DNA of 64,000 nucleotides. It comes from an uncultured Shewanella sp. Its GTDB lineage: Bacteria; Pseudomonadota; Gammaproteobacteria; Enterobacterales; Shewanellaceae. Below the pieces are notes generated by a model. The model was not told the origin of the DNA. It saw only the letters and a program-made list of their open reading frames with translations, and did not search any database. Within the stretch, counting starts at the first letter, position 1, and each line of letters opens with the position of its first letter. Positions 45,084-54,313 of this stretch are shown here, in pieces. The position numbers were made by a program, and so were the translations under genes. Where the stretch lies: NCBI RefSeq assembly GCF_947491715.1, contig NZ_CANLKR010000001.1, positions 496,001-560,000 on the forward strand, written 5' to 3'.

Positions 45084-45785
45084 ATGAGTACGACTAGCGA
45101 TAGCAATACAAATACAGTTGATAAACCTAAGAGTAAGCCTATTGATATTAATAAACCTGAAGGGAAAATGAATACTAAAACAGATCTTTTGAAAGATTTT
45201 GGGTTAGGATATCAACTGGTTGCTGAGAATAGTTTTAAATTGGTATTGGGTTCATCTTGGTCAAACACCATTGGTGCATACACGAATATGAAATTAGCCA
45301 GCTCTGTTGGGCTGACGATTGGGGTTAAATTTGATACGACGATTGCAAGTAAAAACTCCGTAGACTTGATTGCCAATAGTTATACTTTTTCGCGAACTCA
45401 CGTACAATTTGAGGATAAAGAGACATCGTTTAAGCGTCAGGCGCTTTTTGGCGAAAAAGAAGAGGTGGTTGCGGATGAGACAACAGCGACATTGTCTCAA
45501 GTTACAGCTATCGCAGACAGTCTTGCTATGATAAACAATAGGATTGACACAAACGTGACTAGCATCTCTAATACGACAACCCAATTGGGTACAACGGTGA
45601 ACAGGATAGAGGAAACTCTGACCGATGTGCAAACCCGAACCACTGTGATAGATGATGTTGTGGCACGAGTTGATACAGCAGAAGCTAAGATCACAAAAGC
45701 AGGGACTTATTTAGCTAATCATGAAGCTTCTATTGCAACTGGAGGTCTTAATATTGTTGATGCGGGAATAACAATGTTAGGGTAA
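45084..45785 (+). CDS. Paralog 2 of the unrecognised family
   Basis: ATG 45084 is preferred over ATG 45078 because AGAGG is nine bases away rather than three. The 233-residue product lacks the AAADQ repeat and opens with a short polar tail (MSTTSDSNTNTVDKPKSKP). The core VLGSSWSNTIGAYTNMKLAS / SVGLTIGVKFDTTIASKNSV (residues about 50-90) and the C-terminal stretch ETLTDVQTRTTVIDDVVARV match paralog 1 closely, so the pair arose by duplication. No signal peptide, no membrane segment and no known family. It shares orientation with paralog 1. Confidence 0.75.
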   Translation: MSTTSDSNTNTVDKPKSKPIDINKPEGKMNTKTDLLKDFGLGYQLVAENSFKLVLGSSWSNTIGAYTNMKLASSVGLTIGVKFDTTIASKNSVDLIANSYTFSRTHVQFEDKETSFKRQALFGEKEEVVADETTATLSQVTAIADSLAMINNRIDTNVTSISNTTTQLGTTVNRIEETLTDVQTRTTVIDDVVARVDTAEAKITKAGTYLANHEASIATGGLNIVDAGITMLG

Positions 45786-46318
45786 GTCGACAATCCATTT
45801 TACGGTAAAAGTTAAATTCATATAATTAACTGCAATATTCCGTTTCCTATAAGTTTATGAAGATTAAAGTGATAATTATAACGTCATGATAAACCCAGCT
45901 GTATTAGGCTACCTGTTTTTTGAAATTGAGTGACGAGGCGATCCCTATTTTAGCGTGATGTAAGTAAAGAGATGAAACTCTAGTACGATTTTTAAAAGCA
46001 TAGCCCTTAGTGACATAGAATATACAAATTACAGGAGATTAAAATAATATAAGCCTGATAAGGTACAGGTTAAATGACTTAGGCCTGATAAAGTCAGTGG
46101 CTAGACAAGAGCATGGGTACAACCCAGTGATTCAAGGATTATTATTTATTAAACGCTTTCGGCTGAAAGTGATTTGGCATGAAAAGTATTATCCAAGAGA
46201 TAAAAGGTCGAGAAAGTAGCCTGTTATCGGCATTTAAGCTGAGACTTTGGTGTATATGATAAAGAAGGTGTATATGATAAAGAAGGTGTTTGTGATAAAA
46301 AAATCAAGTGAATAATCA
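45786..46318. other. Gene-free region with short direct repeats
   Basis: About 530 bases without a supported gene. It carries two GCCTGATAA(G/A)GT blocks (about 46053 and 46083) and the 18-bp tandem repeat at 46249. Confidence 0.4.
46249..46302. repeat. 18-bp tandem repeat, three units
   Basis: Two identical units GGTGTATATGATAAAGAA (46249-46266 and 46267-46284) and a third diverged unit (46285-46302). It is 16 bases from the end of the minus-strand gene at 46319. Confidence 0.8.
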
Positions 46319-46603
46319 TTATTCATTTTTTAATAAGCGTTTAATTTTATCCATATGCGCTTCTATAAGGTTAAGCTGAGTTAATAAGTAAGGCTCTAAT
46401 GTATTTGTCGTGGTTAAGAGATGACTTTTAATAGTCAGTATCGATAATGGGATGTCATTTAATATTTTTTTGCACAATGCTAACTTTTTCACCTTATCAT
46501 CAATCGTGGCTTCGAGGTGAAGATCTTGAGCAGCAATTTGATACTGATTAAGTAAGTGATTGAGATTGATCATGTTGGTGAATAACTTTTCGTTTAATAT
46601 CAT
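46319..46603 (-). CDS. Small helical protein of unknown function
   Basis: A 94-residue protein predicted to be almost wholly helical, with leucine-rich amphipathic stretches (MINLNHLLNQYQIAAQDLHL, LTQLNLIEAHMDKIKRLLKN) that suggest a coiled coil or helical dimer. No signal peptide. The ribosome site is poor. It starts 18 bases after the exonuclease-like gene and is probably in the same transcript. No family is recognised. Confidence 0.55.
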   Translation of the reverse strand: MILNEKLFTNMINLNHLLNQYQIAAQDLHLEATIDDKVKKLALCKKILNDIPLSILTIKSHLLTTTNTLEPYLLTQLNLIEAHMDKIKRLLKNE

Positions 46604-46621
46604 CTTTAATTAGGACCCATT

Positions 46622-47251
46622 TTAAGCTATTTCTGCTTCAAGGTGATCAGCCGTACACATGAATAATTTATCCATTATTGCCAATAAGACTTTTGCCTGA
46701 TGTTGAGCATCATGAAGTGCATGGTGCTTTGTGCCGACAAAAGGGAGTTTGTGTTGAGGATCAAAACCAAACAACATTTTTGAAAGCCAACTCATCGTGA
46801 TTAAGGATTGATTTTCATATTCAAATATAGGGGGCACTATGCCTGCTTGTTGGTAAGCTTGGGATAGAATGGCATTGTCAAATTCTGCGTTATTTCCCAT
46901 GAGTTGCACTATGCTATTTGCTGGAAATTGTTGGTTTATATAATGAGAGAGATCTTCTAAAGCCCCTTTCAAAGGACGGCGAGGAAGGTTCGGGGCAAAT
47001 ATTTCTTGCCATGCAGCAGGATTATTAAAACGTTGTTGTTGCCAGAAGTTATGGCTACTTTCATCTGTGGTACGATGGGGTTGAAGTTCTGTTTGGCAAC
47101 GAATATAACACTCATCAACAATACTTGATGCGACGACATTAACAATAACGCAGCCGATAGAGGCGATGACTGCATTTTCTGCTTTTCCTAAGGTTTTAAT
47201 ATTAATTAAAGCGACGAGTGGCGATAGTTTGTATGAATTCAATATTTTCAT
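46622..47251 (-). CDS. DEDDh exonuclease-like protein (Rv2179c/DUF5051-like) with degenerate first motif
   Basis: I chose ATG 47251 because AAGGA lies eight bases upstream; ATG 47260 abuts it. The 209-residue product matches the Rv2179c-like 3'-5' exoribonuclease group in order: start strand, IASIGCVIVNV, a DESSHNFWQQQ region, GNNAEFDNAILSQAYQQAG (D125) and HHALHDAQHQAKVLL (H177, D181). The first catalytic motif, normally D-x-E (as in DIETLG), reads Asn17-Ile-Lys19 (NIKTLG). Both metal-binding acids are lost, so it is probably not an active nuclease. It is divergent from a repressor-like XRE gene and has a large hairpin in its leader. Confidence 0.8.
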   Translation of the reverse strand: MKILNSYKLSPLVALINIKTLGKAENAVIASIGCVIVNVVASSIVDECYIRCQTELQPHRTTDESSHNFWQQQRFNNPAAWQEIFAPNLPRRPLKGALEDLSHYINQQFPANSIVQLMGNNAEFDNAILSQAYQQAGIVPPIFEYENQSLITMSWLSKMLFGFDPQHKLPFVGTKHHALHDAQHQAKVLLAIMDKLFMCTADHLEAEIA

Positions 47252-47280
47252 TTTTGTCATCCTTGGTGTGCTTCTGTTAA

Positions 47281-47311
47281 TAGGTGCGGGGCAATTTGCC
47301 CCGGCTACCTA
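47281..47311 (-). promoter_or_regulatory. Stable leader hairpin upstream of the exonuclease-like gene
   Basis: CGGGGCAA-T-TTGCCCCG (47287-47303), extended by TAGGT/ACCTA (47281-47285 with 47307-47311). In the minus-strand transcript it lies just before the ribosome site. It could attenuate or protect the message. There is no U-tract. Confidence 0.5.
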
Positions 47312-47445
47312 GTGATACCAAAAAGGATTGGTATGAGAATGAAAGATCGATTGAGTAACACAATGATGTTCCATTCTAAACTCGCTTATGGGCTTTTTAG
47401 CACTCTCCCTGTGGGTCCCTTAAAGTGAGTTTTTCTCCCCATAAA

Positions 47446-47536
47446 AAATTTAGTATAATAAATTTGTTATTCTAAATTTAGGCTGTAAACTAGCATAAGT
47501 TAGCTTTAAGAAGCAAAAAGTTTTTTATACTAAATT
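47446..47536. promoter_or_regulatory. Three operator-like half sites between the XRE and exonuclease-like genes
   Basis: AAATTTAGTATAA (47446-47458) and TTATTCTAAATTT (47467-47479) form an imperfect palindrome with one mismatch. A third half, TTATACTAAATT, is at 47525-47536. This is the layout expected for a repressor binding its own divergent control region. Confidence 0.45.
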
Positions 47537-47704
47537 AAAGAAAGATGCGTATTTTGAGAACAGGAAAGAAGGTGAATTCTTTTTTTGTTTATTAAGTTTC
47601 TGATTTTTATTATTAATATTGAAGTCGTAATCTTTGAGATATAAATGGCTTAATATGACTTTTAATTTTTTAAGTGCCATTTGTGCATAATTATGGGAAA
47701 TGTC

Positions 47705-48337
47705 ATGCAAGCATTAGGAAAAAGGGTTAAGCAAAAGCGCATTCAATTGGGCTATCAGGCTAAATATGTGGCCAAAGAAGTTGGATTGAGTCCGGGGGGC
47801 TTATCTTTGTTTGAGAATGGACATACCTCAGGTGTGGATTTTGTCACTGGGGTTAAATTGGCTAAATTATTACAGATAAGCCCTGAAGCATTAGCTTTGG
47901 GTTATGAGAGTAATATTCCACCTGCGCGCACTGATACGCTGGCTATTATTGGTTGTCATCATTCTGGTCCGGAGTCTCTTTGGCTAGAACTCGCGGTGGA
48001 AGAGAGACCATTGACAACTGAAATTGTTGATTGTCAATTTGTGCATGATCAAACTCATTATGGATTAAGAATTACTGAAAACACTGGGCGTTATTTAGAA
48101 GGAGAGGTCGCGATATTGAATGCTGATCCTCAGCAAGTATTAATATCGGGTAATGATGTATATGTAGTCTATCAAACACATCGCCAGTTGATGCACTTTT
48201 TATATGAAAGGGGTGGCAAGGTACATTTAATTGGTTTTGAAAAAGAGAGTCATTTATTGGTTGTAAACCGGAATGAATGTCAATATTTACATTCTGTAGT
48301 GGCGATCGTGGGGAGTGAATCAGTGAGAAAAAGGTGA
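47705..48337 (+). CDS. Repressor-like XRE regulator with an S24-like domain lacking the catalytic Ser/Lys
   Basis: ATG 47705 follows GGGA by seven bases and gives the usual start. The 210-residue product has an HTH of the XRE type at residues about 1-60 (LGKRVKQKRIQLGYQAKYVA, then GLSPGGLSLFENGHTSG). The second half, residues about 95-205, is laid out like a LexA/CI S24 domain (GLRITENTGRYLEGEVAIL, NDVYVVYQTHRQLMHFLYER, HLIGFEKESHLLVVNRN). The position where the S24 domain has SM reads NT, and the expected lysine is absent, so self-cleavage is unlikely. It is divergent from the inactive exonuclease-like gene and probably binds the half sites between them. Confidence 0.78.
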   Translation: MQALGKRVKQKRIQLGYQAKYVAKEVGLSPGGLSLFENGHTSGVDFVTGVKLAKLLQISPEALALGYESNIPPARTDTLAIIGCHHSGPESLWLELAVEERPLTTEIVDCQFVHDQTHYGLRITENTGRYLEGEVAILNADPQQVLISGNDVYVVYQTHRQLMHFLYERGGKVHLIGFEKESHLLVVNRNECQYLHSVVAIVGSESVRKR

Positions 48338-48439
48338 ACAAGGTTTTATTTTTAGAGGTTAATTTTTTCAATTGCGTTCGCGTCATAGAACTGTCGCATG
48401 TTAAGCTGGGTCATAATAAAACACAAATAGGGAGATTTT

Positions 48440-48823
48440 ATGTACAGCCATGTCATGTTAGGGGTAAAAGATATTCATCAATCTAAGGCTTTCTATGATG
48501 CCACTTTTGCCGCTTTAGGGTATGAATCTGGTGTGTTTGACGAGAAAGGGCGTTGTTTTTATTTTACTCGTAGTGGTGTATTTGCTTTAACCTTGCCTAT
48601 CGATGGTGAAGTCGCCAGCCATGGCAATGGGAGTACTATTGGGTTTTCTGCGAAAAATGTGGCATCTGTAGAGGCATGGCATCAAGCCGGTTTGGAAAAT
48701 GGAGGCGTAAAATGTGAAGCGCCACCGGGGGTGAGAGAAGGCTCAGTGGGAAAAATGTATATTGCTTATTTACGAGATCCTGCTGGAAATAAGATTTGTG
48801 CACTTAATTGGATGCAAGAATAA
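48440..48823 (+). CDS. VOC-family (glyoxalase/bleomycin-resistance fold) protein
   Basis: A 127-residue single-domain protein with two beta-alpha-beta-beta-beta modules: SHVMLGVKDIHQSKAFYDAT at the start and TIGFSAKNVASVEAWHQAGL in the second half. The ending AYLRDPAGNKICALNW is typical of VOC domains. Candidate metal-site residues are a His near residue 3 and Glu/His positions in the second module. Substrate unknown. It is close behind the XRE gene but has its own GGGAG ribosome site. Confidence 0.88.
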   Translation: MYSHVMLGVKDIHQSKAFYDATFAALGYESGVFDEKGRCFYFTRSGVFALTLPIDGEVASHGNGSTIGFSAKNVASVEAWHQAGLENGGVKCEAPPGVREGSVGKMYIAYLRDPAGNKICALNWMQE

Positions 48824-49223
48824 ATTATTATCTGATTATATTGACCCATTCTGTATTAAAAAATTGCGAGTAGGATAAGGTTATATCTTGCTCGATACCG
48901 ATATACCTTGATTGATATTAATTCATTTTGATAAATATGCTTGTTTGCATGAAAGGGGAGATGAACCTTATTTGTGACTTATTACTTCTTTAGATAATCA
49001 TTCTTATCTTGTAAAAATATAAGGGTTTGTGTTGCCCTAATTTAGCTTATATTAAATTATTTATCGCTACTTCTCTCTATTTACATGTAAAATTGTTATA
49101 TTTTTAGTCGATAACGACGCATTAAATTCCACATAAGGTCTATTTTTGTGGAATTTAATGTGTAGATGGAAGATTAATTATTTTTTACTATATTCTCCAG
49201 ATAAGGAATATGTGGAGAAGTGT

Positions 49224-49853
49224 GTGAATAAAGGTAAAGTGGGTCGACCAAAAGAGAATGGTTTTCATCGAGAAGCATTAATTTCATCTGCTAGAGAATT
49301 ATTTATAAATCAAGAGTTTGATTCAGTATCTGTGCGAAAAATTGCAGGTAAAGCCGGCGCAGATCCCGCTTTAATACGGTATTATTTTGGGTCGAAGTTA
49401 GGATTGTTCATCGCCATGATGAAAGAGACGATGGAGCCAGTCACAAAAGTTTTTTTCAAAATAGAAGAGAATATGGATATTAATCAGCCAAAAAAACTGA
49501 TGACATTGTATTATCAAACGATGGCGCAGTATCCTAACTTTCCACGACTCGTCTATCGTTTAGCTTGTACATCTGAGACGGAAAAAAATAAAGAAATATT
49601 AACAGTATTTGATGAATTATTTAAACCTCAAGAAATGATTTTCTTTGAGGTATTAAAAAGTCATGGATTACTGGGGGAAGATGTTGACGCGCAATTGGCA
49701 AGGATCAGTTTTATTAGTTTATTAGTGTTTCCTTTTATTATGCCAAATTTATTGCAATCAAAATTAGGTATAGATATTAACGCTGAATTTCTCATGAAAC
49801 TTGCTGAGCATAATACAGCACTGATGAGCCATGGCATGATGAATGAGGAATAA
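49224..49853 (+). CDS. TetR-family regulator of the RND operon
   Basis: I chose GTG 49224, preceded by GGAGA, because it starts just ahead of the TetR signature GKVGRPKENG. The 209-residue product has the helix-turn-helix at residues about 15-60 (ALISSARELFINQEFDSVSV, then RKIAGKAGADPALIRYYFGS). The C-terminal part is a ligand-binding helical bundle. The stop abuts the adaptor start, so it is the first gene of a TetR-adaptor-RND operon and likely represses it. 322 bases upstream show no gene. Confidence 0.87.
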   Translation: MNKGKVGRPKENGFHREALISSARELFINQEFDSVSVRKIAGKAGADPALIRYYFGSKLGLFIAMMKETMEPVTKVFFKIEENMDINQPKKLMTLYYQTMAQYPNFPRLVYRLACTSETEKNKEILTVFDELFKPQEMIFFEVLKSHGLLGEDVDAQLARISFISLLVFPFIMPNLLQSKLGIDINAEFLMKLAEHNTALMSHGMMNEE

Positions 49854-51164
49854 ATGATGTTTAGTCAAAAAAGAGTATTGCTTCTGGGGATCGGCTTAGG
49901 TGTCGTGGCCATTATTATTTCGATGTTATTAAAAAGTCGTCCTGATACTTTCACTCAAACAAATAAAGCCCGATTAGTGGATACAGTGGCATTATCAAAA
50001 AGCAATATTGCGCCAGAAATTAAAGGTTTTGGTCGTACTGAACCAGAGCATACTTGGAGTGGGGTCTCTCAAGTAAGCGGTCGTATTGTTTATCGTAATC
50101 CTTCGTTAGCTTCAGGTCGATTCTTGCCCGCAAATACCTTGCTATTGGCTATTGATCCCACTGAATATAAATTAAAAGTTGTAGAAGCTAAAGCCAATAA
50201 AAAAGCGTCAGAAGTTGAGTTAACTCGGCTTAATTTAGATGAAAAAAACTTAAAGTTGAGCTTAGAGATAGAACAAAATAAGTTAACTTTAGTGAAAAAT
50301 GAGGTTGAAAGGAATAAAAAACTTAATCGAAAAAATTTATTGTCCAAATCGGCATTAGAAAACCAACAACAGAATTATTTTAATCAACTCAAATTAGTGC
50401 AGGACATTAAAAATAAATTAACGTTATTACCTGATGATCGCCGAATATTAGAAGCGCAATTAGAGGTAGAAATATCGAAATTAGCAAGTGCCGAGCGGGA
50501 TCTTCAACATACGGAAATAACCTTGCCTTTTGATGCGCGTATGGCCGATGTGAATATAGAAAATAATCAGTTTGTTCAATTAAATGAAACCATGGTTGTT
50601 GCATATGAGTTAGGAACGATTCAAGTGATGGCTGAGTTTTCAATTGATGATTTGAGGGTGTTATTAAGTAGCTTACCTGCTATTCCCAAAAAAGGGTATT
50701 TACCTTCTTTTAAAGGCGTTGATTTGGCTGCTTCAGTGAATTTAAATATTAATAATCAGTTGCTGAGCTGGCCCGCAAACGTTGAGCGAGTTGCTCAAGA
50801 AGTCGATGCTCAAAGTGGCATGATAGGTGTGTATCTCAATATTGAGCAAGATATGAGTCAGATCAATATCGCGGACAAACCTCCTCTTGGTAAAGGTATG
50901 TTTGTCACAGCCATAATTAAAGGGAAAACGCAATCTCAGTATGTTGTCCCTGAAAAAGCGATACAAGGGAATCAAATCTATGTGATGAAGGCAAATGGCA
51001 CATTGAAAATAATACCTATTAGTGTCCTTTTTAGAAATGATGACAAAGTCGCAATAGAGGGCAATATTCAAAAGGGTGACCGACTCATCATGAATGATAT
51101 TGCGCCTGCGGTGAATGGTATGGCATTACGGACATCCAATAAGGTTGGAGAGAAGTTATTATGA
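49854..51164 (+). CDS. RND efflux periplasmic adaptor (membrane fusion protein)
   Basis: A 436-residue adaptor with an N-terminal membrane segment (LLLGIGLGVVAIIISMLL, no lipobox). The barrel-sandwich halves are visible (SQVSGRIVYRNP and TEITLPFDARMADVNI), with a long coiled-coil hairpin between them (residues about 95-205: KKASEVELTRLNLDEKNLKL to LASAERDL). The end VVPEKAIQGNQIYVM is typical. It links the RND pump to an outer-membrane channel that is not encoded here. Its stop overlaps the pump start by four bases (ATGA). Confidence 0.92.
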   Translation: MMFSQKRVLLLGIGLGVVAIIISMLLKSRPDTFTQTNKARLVDTVALSKSNIAPEIKGFGRTEPEHTWSGVSQVSGRIVYRNPSLASGRFLPANTLLLAIDPTEYKLKVVEAKANKKASEVELTRLNLDEKNLKLSLEIEQNKLTLVKNEVERNKKLNRKNLLSKSALENQQQNYFNQLKLVQDIKNKLTLLPDDRRILEAQLEVEISKLASAERDLQHTEITLPFDARMADVNIENNQFVQLNETMVVAYELGTIQVMAEFSIDDLRVLLSSLPAIPKKGYLPSFKGVDLAASVNLNINNQLLSWPANVERVAQEVDAQSGMIGVYLNIEQDMSQINIADKPPLGKGMFVTAIIKGKTQSQYVVPEKAIQGNQIYVMKANGTLKIIPISVLFRNDDKVAIEGNIQKGDRLIMNDIAPAVNGMALRTSNKVGEKLL

Positions 51165-54100
51165 TTGCTTACTTTGCTCGTCATCCTACCATTGCTAATT
51201 TATTAATGTTCACCTTTATTTTTTTAGGTATTGCCAGTGTTACACAACTTAAAAGAGAAACCTTTCCCGTTTTTGAGTCCCCAAATATTACAGTAACGAT
51301 TGTTTATCCTGGTGCTTCTCCAAAAGAGGTAGAAGAGAGTTTGTGCCTTAGAATGGAAGATGCTGTGGATGGACTCGATAATATCGAAGAAGTTAAATGT
51401 GATGCACAAGAAGGTGTAGGAACTTTAACCTTAGATTTGAATAATGGCATTGATGTTGGTCGCATGTTGATTGATGTGCAAACCCAAATTAATGCAGTGA
51501 AAGATTTTCCTACATCGATTGAACCTCCTGTCGTTGAAGAATCGAATTGGACCGATCCTGTGATTGATTTGGCTATTTCAGCCAATATGAGTCGACCTGA
51601 GTTGAAAGACTATGCCGAGGATATCAAACGTCGATTAAAAGTGGATGCGGGGATCGGGTTAGTTGATATTCAAGGTTTTTCAGACAGGCAGCTGCGTATT
51701 GAATTAAATGAAATTGATATGAGACGCTTAGGTTTGACGGCCGAACAAGTGGCCGATAAAGTCAGTCGGCAAAATATTAAAGTTCCAGCTGGAACTATTG
51801 ATTTAAAAGATAAAAGTATTCTCGTTCGATTTGATGAGCGTAAAGTAACAGCGGATGAATTAGCGAATATCGTCATTCAATCAACACCAAATGGTGGGAC
51901 GATTTATCTTGGGGATATTGCAACGATTACGGATGGATTTGAATTAGAAGAAGATAAAATTGAATTCAATGATAAGCCTGCGGCTATTTTAAAAATCAGT
52001 AAAAATAAATCTGATGATGCACTGAAAGTGTTAGATAAGGTTAAAGGGTTTGTTGCCCAAGAAAGTAAAAATTTACCCGATGGCGTGTCACTCACCTTAA
52101 CAAACGACACTTCATCTTTGATCAAAGATAGATTAAAGATGATGGTGAACAATGCGTGGCAAGGTATTTTACTGGTTTTTTTCTCATTGTTATTGTTTTT
52201 CTCTTTACGTTATTCATTTTGGGTGGCAGCAGGCTTACCAGTCGCATTTTTCGGTGGCCTTTATATGATGAGCCTCTTTGGCTTGTCCATTAATATGATG
52301 TCCTTAGTTGCTTTTTTAGTGGCTATCGGGATTATGATGGATGATGCTATTGTGATTGCAGAGTCGATTGCTGCTCAAAGAGATAAAGGCATGAGTGTTG
52401 ATAAATCCGTCATTGAAGGGGTTAAGAAAGTGGCACCGGGGGTTTTTTCATCTTACTTAACAACAATTTGCATATTTGGCAGTTTATTGGGACTCGATGG
52501 ACAAATGGGAACGGTTCTTGCCGTGATCCCTTTAGTGTTGATTATTATATTAACGGTGAGTTTAATTGAAGCGTTTCTTATTTTACCTAATCATTTATAT
52601 CATTCATTAGAAAAAGTGGGAGATAACGATCCCAGTTTAAAGTGGAAATGGAAAGCGGCCTTTTTAAAGCGTTTTGAGTATATTAAAAATAATCGGCTAG
52701 TTAACTTAGTGACATTTCTTGTTAAGTGGCGTTATTTCACTATTGGTACAATGCTGGCATTATTTCTGTCGAGCATTGCTCTCGTGGTGGGTGGGGTGGT
52801 GAAATTTTCAGCTTTCCCTGAACTTGATGGAGATGTTGCTGAAGCTCGTATTATCCTACCAGCAGGTACGTCACTTGCTGAAACGAATACATTAGTCAAT
52901 ATGATTGTAGCAAAAGCACAGAAAGTTGGAAAAGCGCTCACCATTAAAAATAAGGAGCAAGAGAGCCTTGTGCAAAATATTACCGCACAATATAACTTAA
53001 ATGCAGATGATGGAGAAAAAGGGGCACATGTTGCGACAATAAGACTTGATATTTACTCGGCTGAAAAAAGAAATACCCTGATAGGGCAATTTATTAGCCA
53101 ATGGCGCTTCGAAGTCGGTGAAGTTGCTGCGCCAATTTCAATGATTTTTAAACAACCGGCTTTTGGGCCTGCTGGGCGTGACATTGAAATACGATTAAGA
53201 GGTGAGAACTTGCCTGAAATGAAACAGGCTTCAATGTATATTCAGCAATATTTAAATCAGTTTAAAGGAGTGACAGGCGTACTGGATAACCTTAGATTAG
53301 GGAAACCTGAAATTAATATCGTCTTAGGTGATGCAGCTCAATCTTATGGTATTGATGGAACGGATATCGCCAATCAATTAAGAAGTGCATTATTAGGCCA
53401 AATCGCTGATAGAGTTCAGGTGGGGACTGAAAACATCGAAATTGAAGTGAGCTTAAATCGAGATCAAGCAGGGAATATTTCTACTTTACTTAACTTCCCC
53501 ATCATGTTGGCAGATGGAACCCAAATTCCTTTATCGGCGATAGCAAAGCTTAGTTTTGATCGCACTTATGTGCGTTTACAACGTATTGATGGCTTACCAG
53601 CAATCACCATTCTAGGGGATGTTGATAATAATGTGACCAATGGTAAGCAAGTGTTAGCCCAGTTTAGTCAAGACTTAATCCCCGAATTAAATAAAGCCTT
53701 TCCTGATGTGAGAGTGAGTCTTGAAGGTGCGGCAAAAGAAACGGCCAAAACAGGAAAGAGCTTTGCGATTAAGTTTTTGATTGGTATTTTTGGATTATTT
53801 GCGATTTTAAGCTTTCAATTTAGAAGTTATATAGAACCTGTGATAGTGATGAGTGCTATTCCGATGGCATTGATAGGTGTCATTTTTGGTCATCTTTTGC
53901 TGGGGTATGATTTATCAATGCCAAGTATGATGGGGTTTATTTCTTTGGCGGGGATTGTCGTGAATGACTCGATTTTGTTGGTGGAATATATCCGTCATCA
54001 TGTGGGCCAAGGCGAAACGGTCGAAGAGGCAGCGATTACTGCCAGCAAAGAACGTTTTAGGGCGATATTTTTAACCTCTCTCACCACAACAGCAGGCTTA

Positions 54101-54277
54101 TTGCCTTTACTGCTTGAGACCAGTTTACAAGCTCAAATTGTTCAGCCTTTAGTCGTCTCAATTGTGTTTGGTATGCTGGCATCCACTGTGCTTATTTTAT
54201 TGATATTGCCTTGTGCTTATGCCATTTTAGCCGATTTTGGATTGATAAAAGAACATCAGCCATTACAAGAAGCCTAA
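51161..54277 (+). CDS. RND-family multidrug efflux pump, inner-membrane transporter
   Basis: A 1038-residue pump of the AcrB/HAE1 type. It opens with a membrane segment (FARHPTIANLLMFTFIFLGI), then porter domain sequence (VTIVYPGASPKEVEESLCLR). Residues about 330-480 and 860-1030 hold the other membrane bundles. VAFLVAIGIMMDDAIVIAES carries the conserved aspartates of helix 4 (DD) for proton relay, and MGFISLAGIVVNDSILLVEY is the matching second-half helix. Length is normal. The three genes TetR-adaptor-pump form one operon; no TolC-type gene follows. Substrates unknown. Confidence 0.93.
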   Translation: MIAYFARHPTIANLLMFTFIFLGIASVTQLKRETFPVFESPNITVTIVYPGASPKEVEESLCLRMEDAVDGLDNIEEVKCDAQEGVGTLTLDLNNGIDVGRMLIDVQTQINAVKDFPTSIEPPVVEESNWTDPVIDLAISANMSRPELKDYAEDIKRRLKVDAGIGLVDIQGFSDRQLRIELNEIDMRRLGLTAEQVADKVSRQNIKVPAGTIDLKDKSILVRFDERKVTADELANIVIQSTPNGGTIYLGDIATITDGFELEEDKIEFNDKPAAILKISKNKSDDALKVLDKVKGFVAQESKNLPDGVSLTLTNDTSSLIKDRLKMMVNNAWQGILLVFFSLLLFFSLRYSFWVAAGLPVAFFGGLYMMSLFGLSINMMSLVAFLVAIGIMMDDAIVIAESIAAQRDKGMSVDKSVIEGVKKVAPGVFSSYLTTICIFGSLLGLDGQMGTVLAVIPLVLIIILTVSLIEAFLILPNHLYHSLEKVGDNDPSLKWKWKAAFLKRFEYIKNNRLVNLVTFLVKWRYFTIGTMLALFLSSIALVVGGVVKFSAFPELDGDVAEARIILPAGTSLAETNTLVNMIVAKAQKVGKALTIKNKEQESLVQNITAQYNLNADDGEKGAHVATIRLDIYSAEKRNTLIGQFISQWRFEVGEVAAPISMIFKQPAFGPAGRDIEIRLRGENLPEMKQASMYIQQYLNQFKGVTGVLDNLRLGKPEINIVLGDAAQSYGIDGTDIANQLRSALLGQIADRVQVGTENIEIEVSLNRDQAGNISTLLNFPIMLADGTQIPLSAIAKLSFDRTYVRLQRIDGLPAITILGDVDNNVTNGKQVLAQFSQDLIPELNKAFPDVRVSLEGAAKETAKTGKSFAIKFLIGIFGLFAILSFQFRSYIEPVIVMSAIPMALIGVIFGHLLLGYDLSMPSMMGFISLAGIVVNDSILLVEYIRHHVGQGETVEEAAITASKERFRAIFLTSLTTTAGLLPLLLETSLQAQIVQPLVVSIVFGMLASTVLILLILPCAYAILADFGLIKEHQPLQEA

Positions 54278-54313
54278 GGGTTTTGATATGATGTGAAAAT
54301 AATACAAGTGACA

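Noticed and set aside
45786..46318. Possible small coding frame near 46180 (about 26 codons)
   Set aside because: Too short, with no ribosome site and no recognisable sequence.
47525..47710. A 61-codon minus-strand open frame upstream of the XRE gene
   Set aside because: Very AT-rich lysine/asparagine translation, overlaps the operator half sites and the XRE start.
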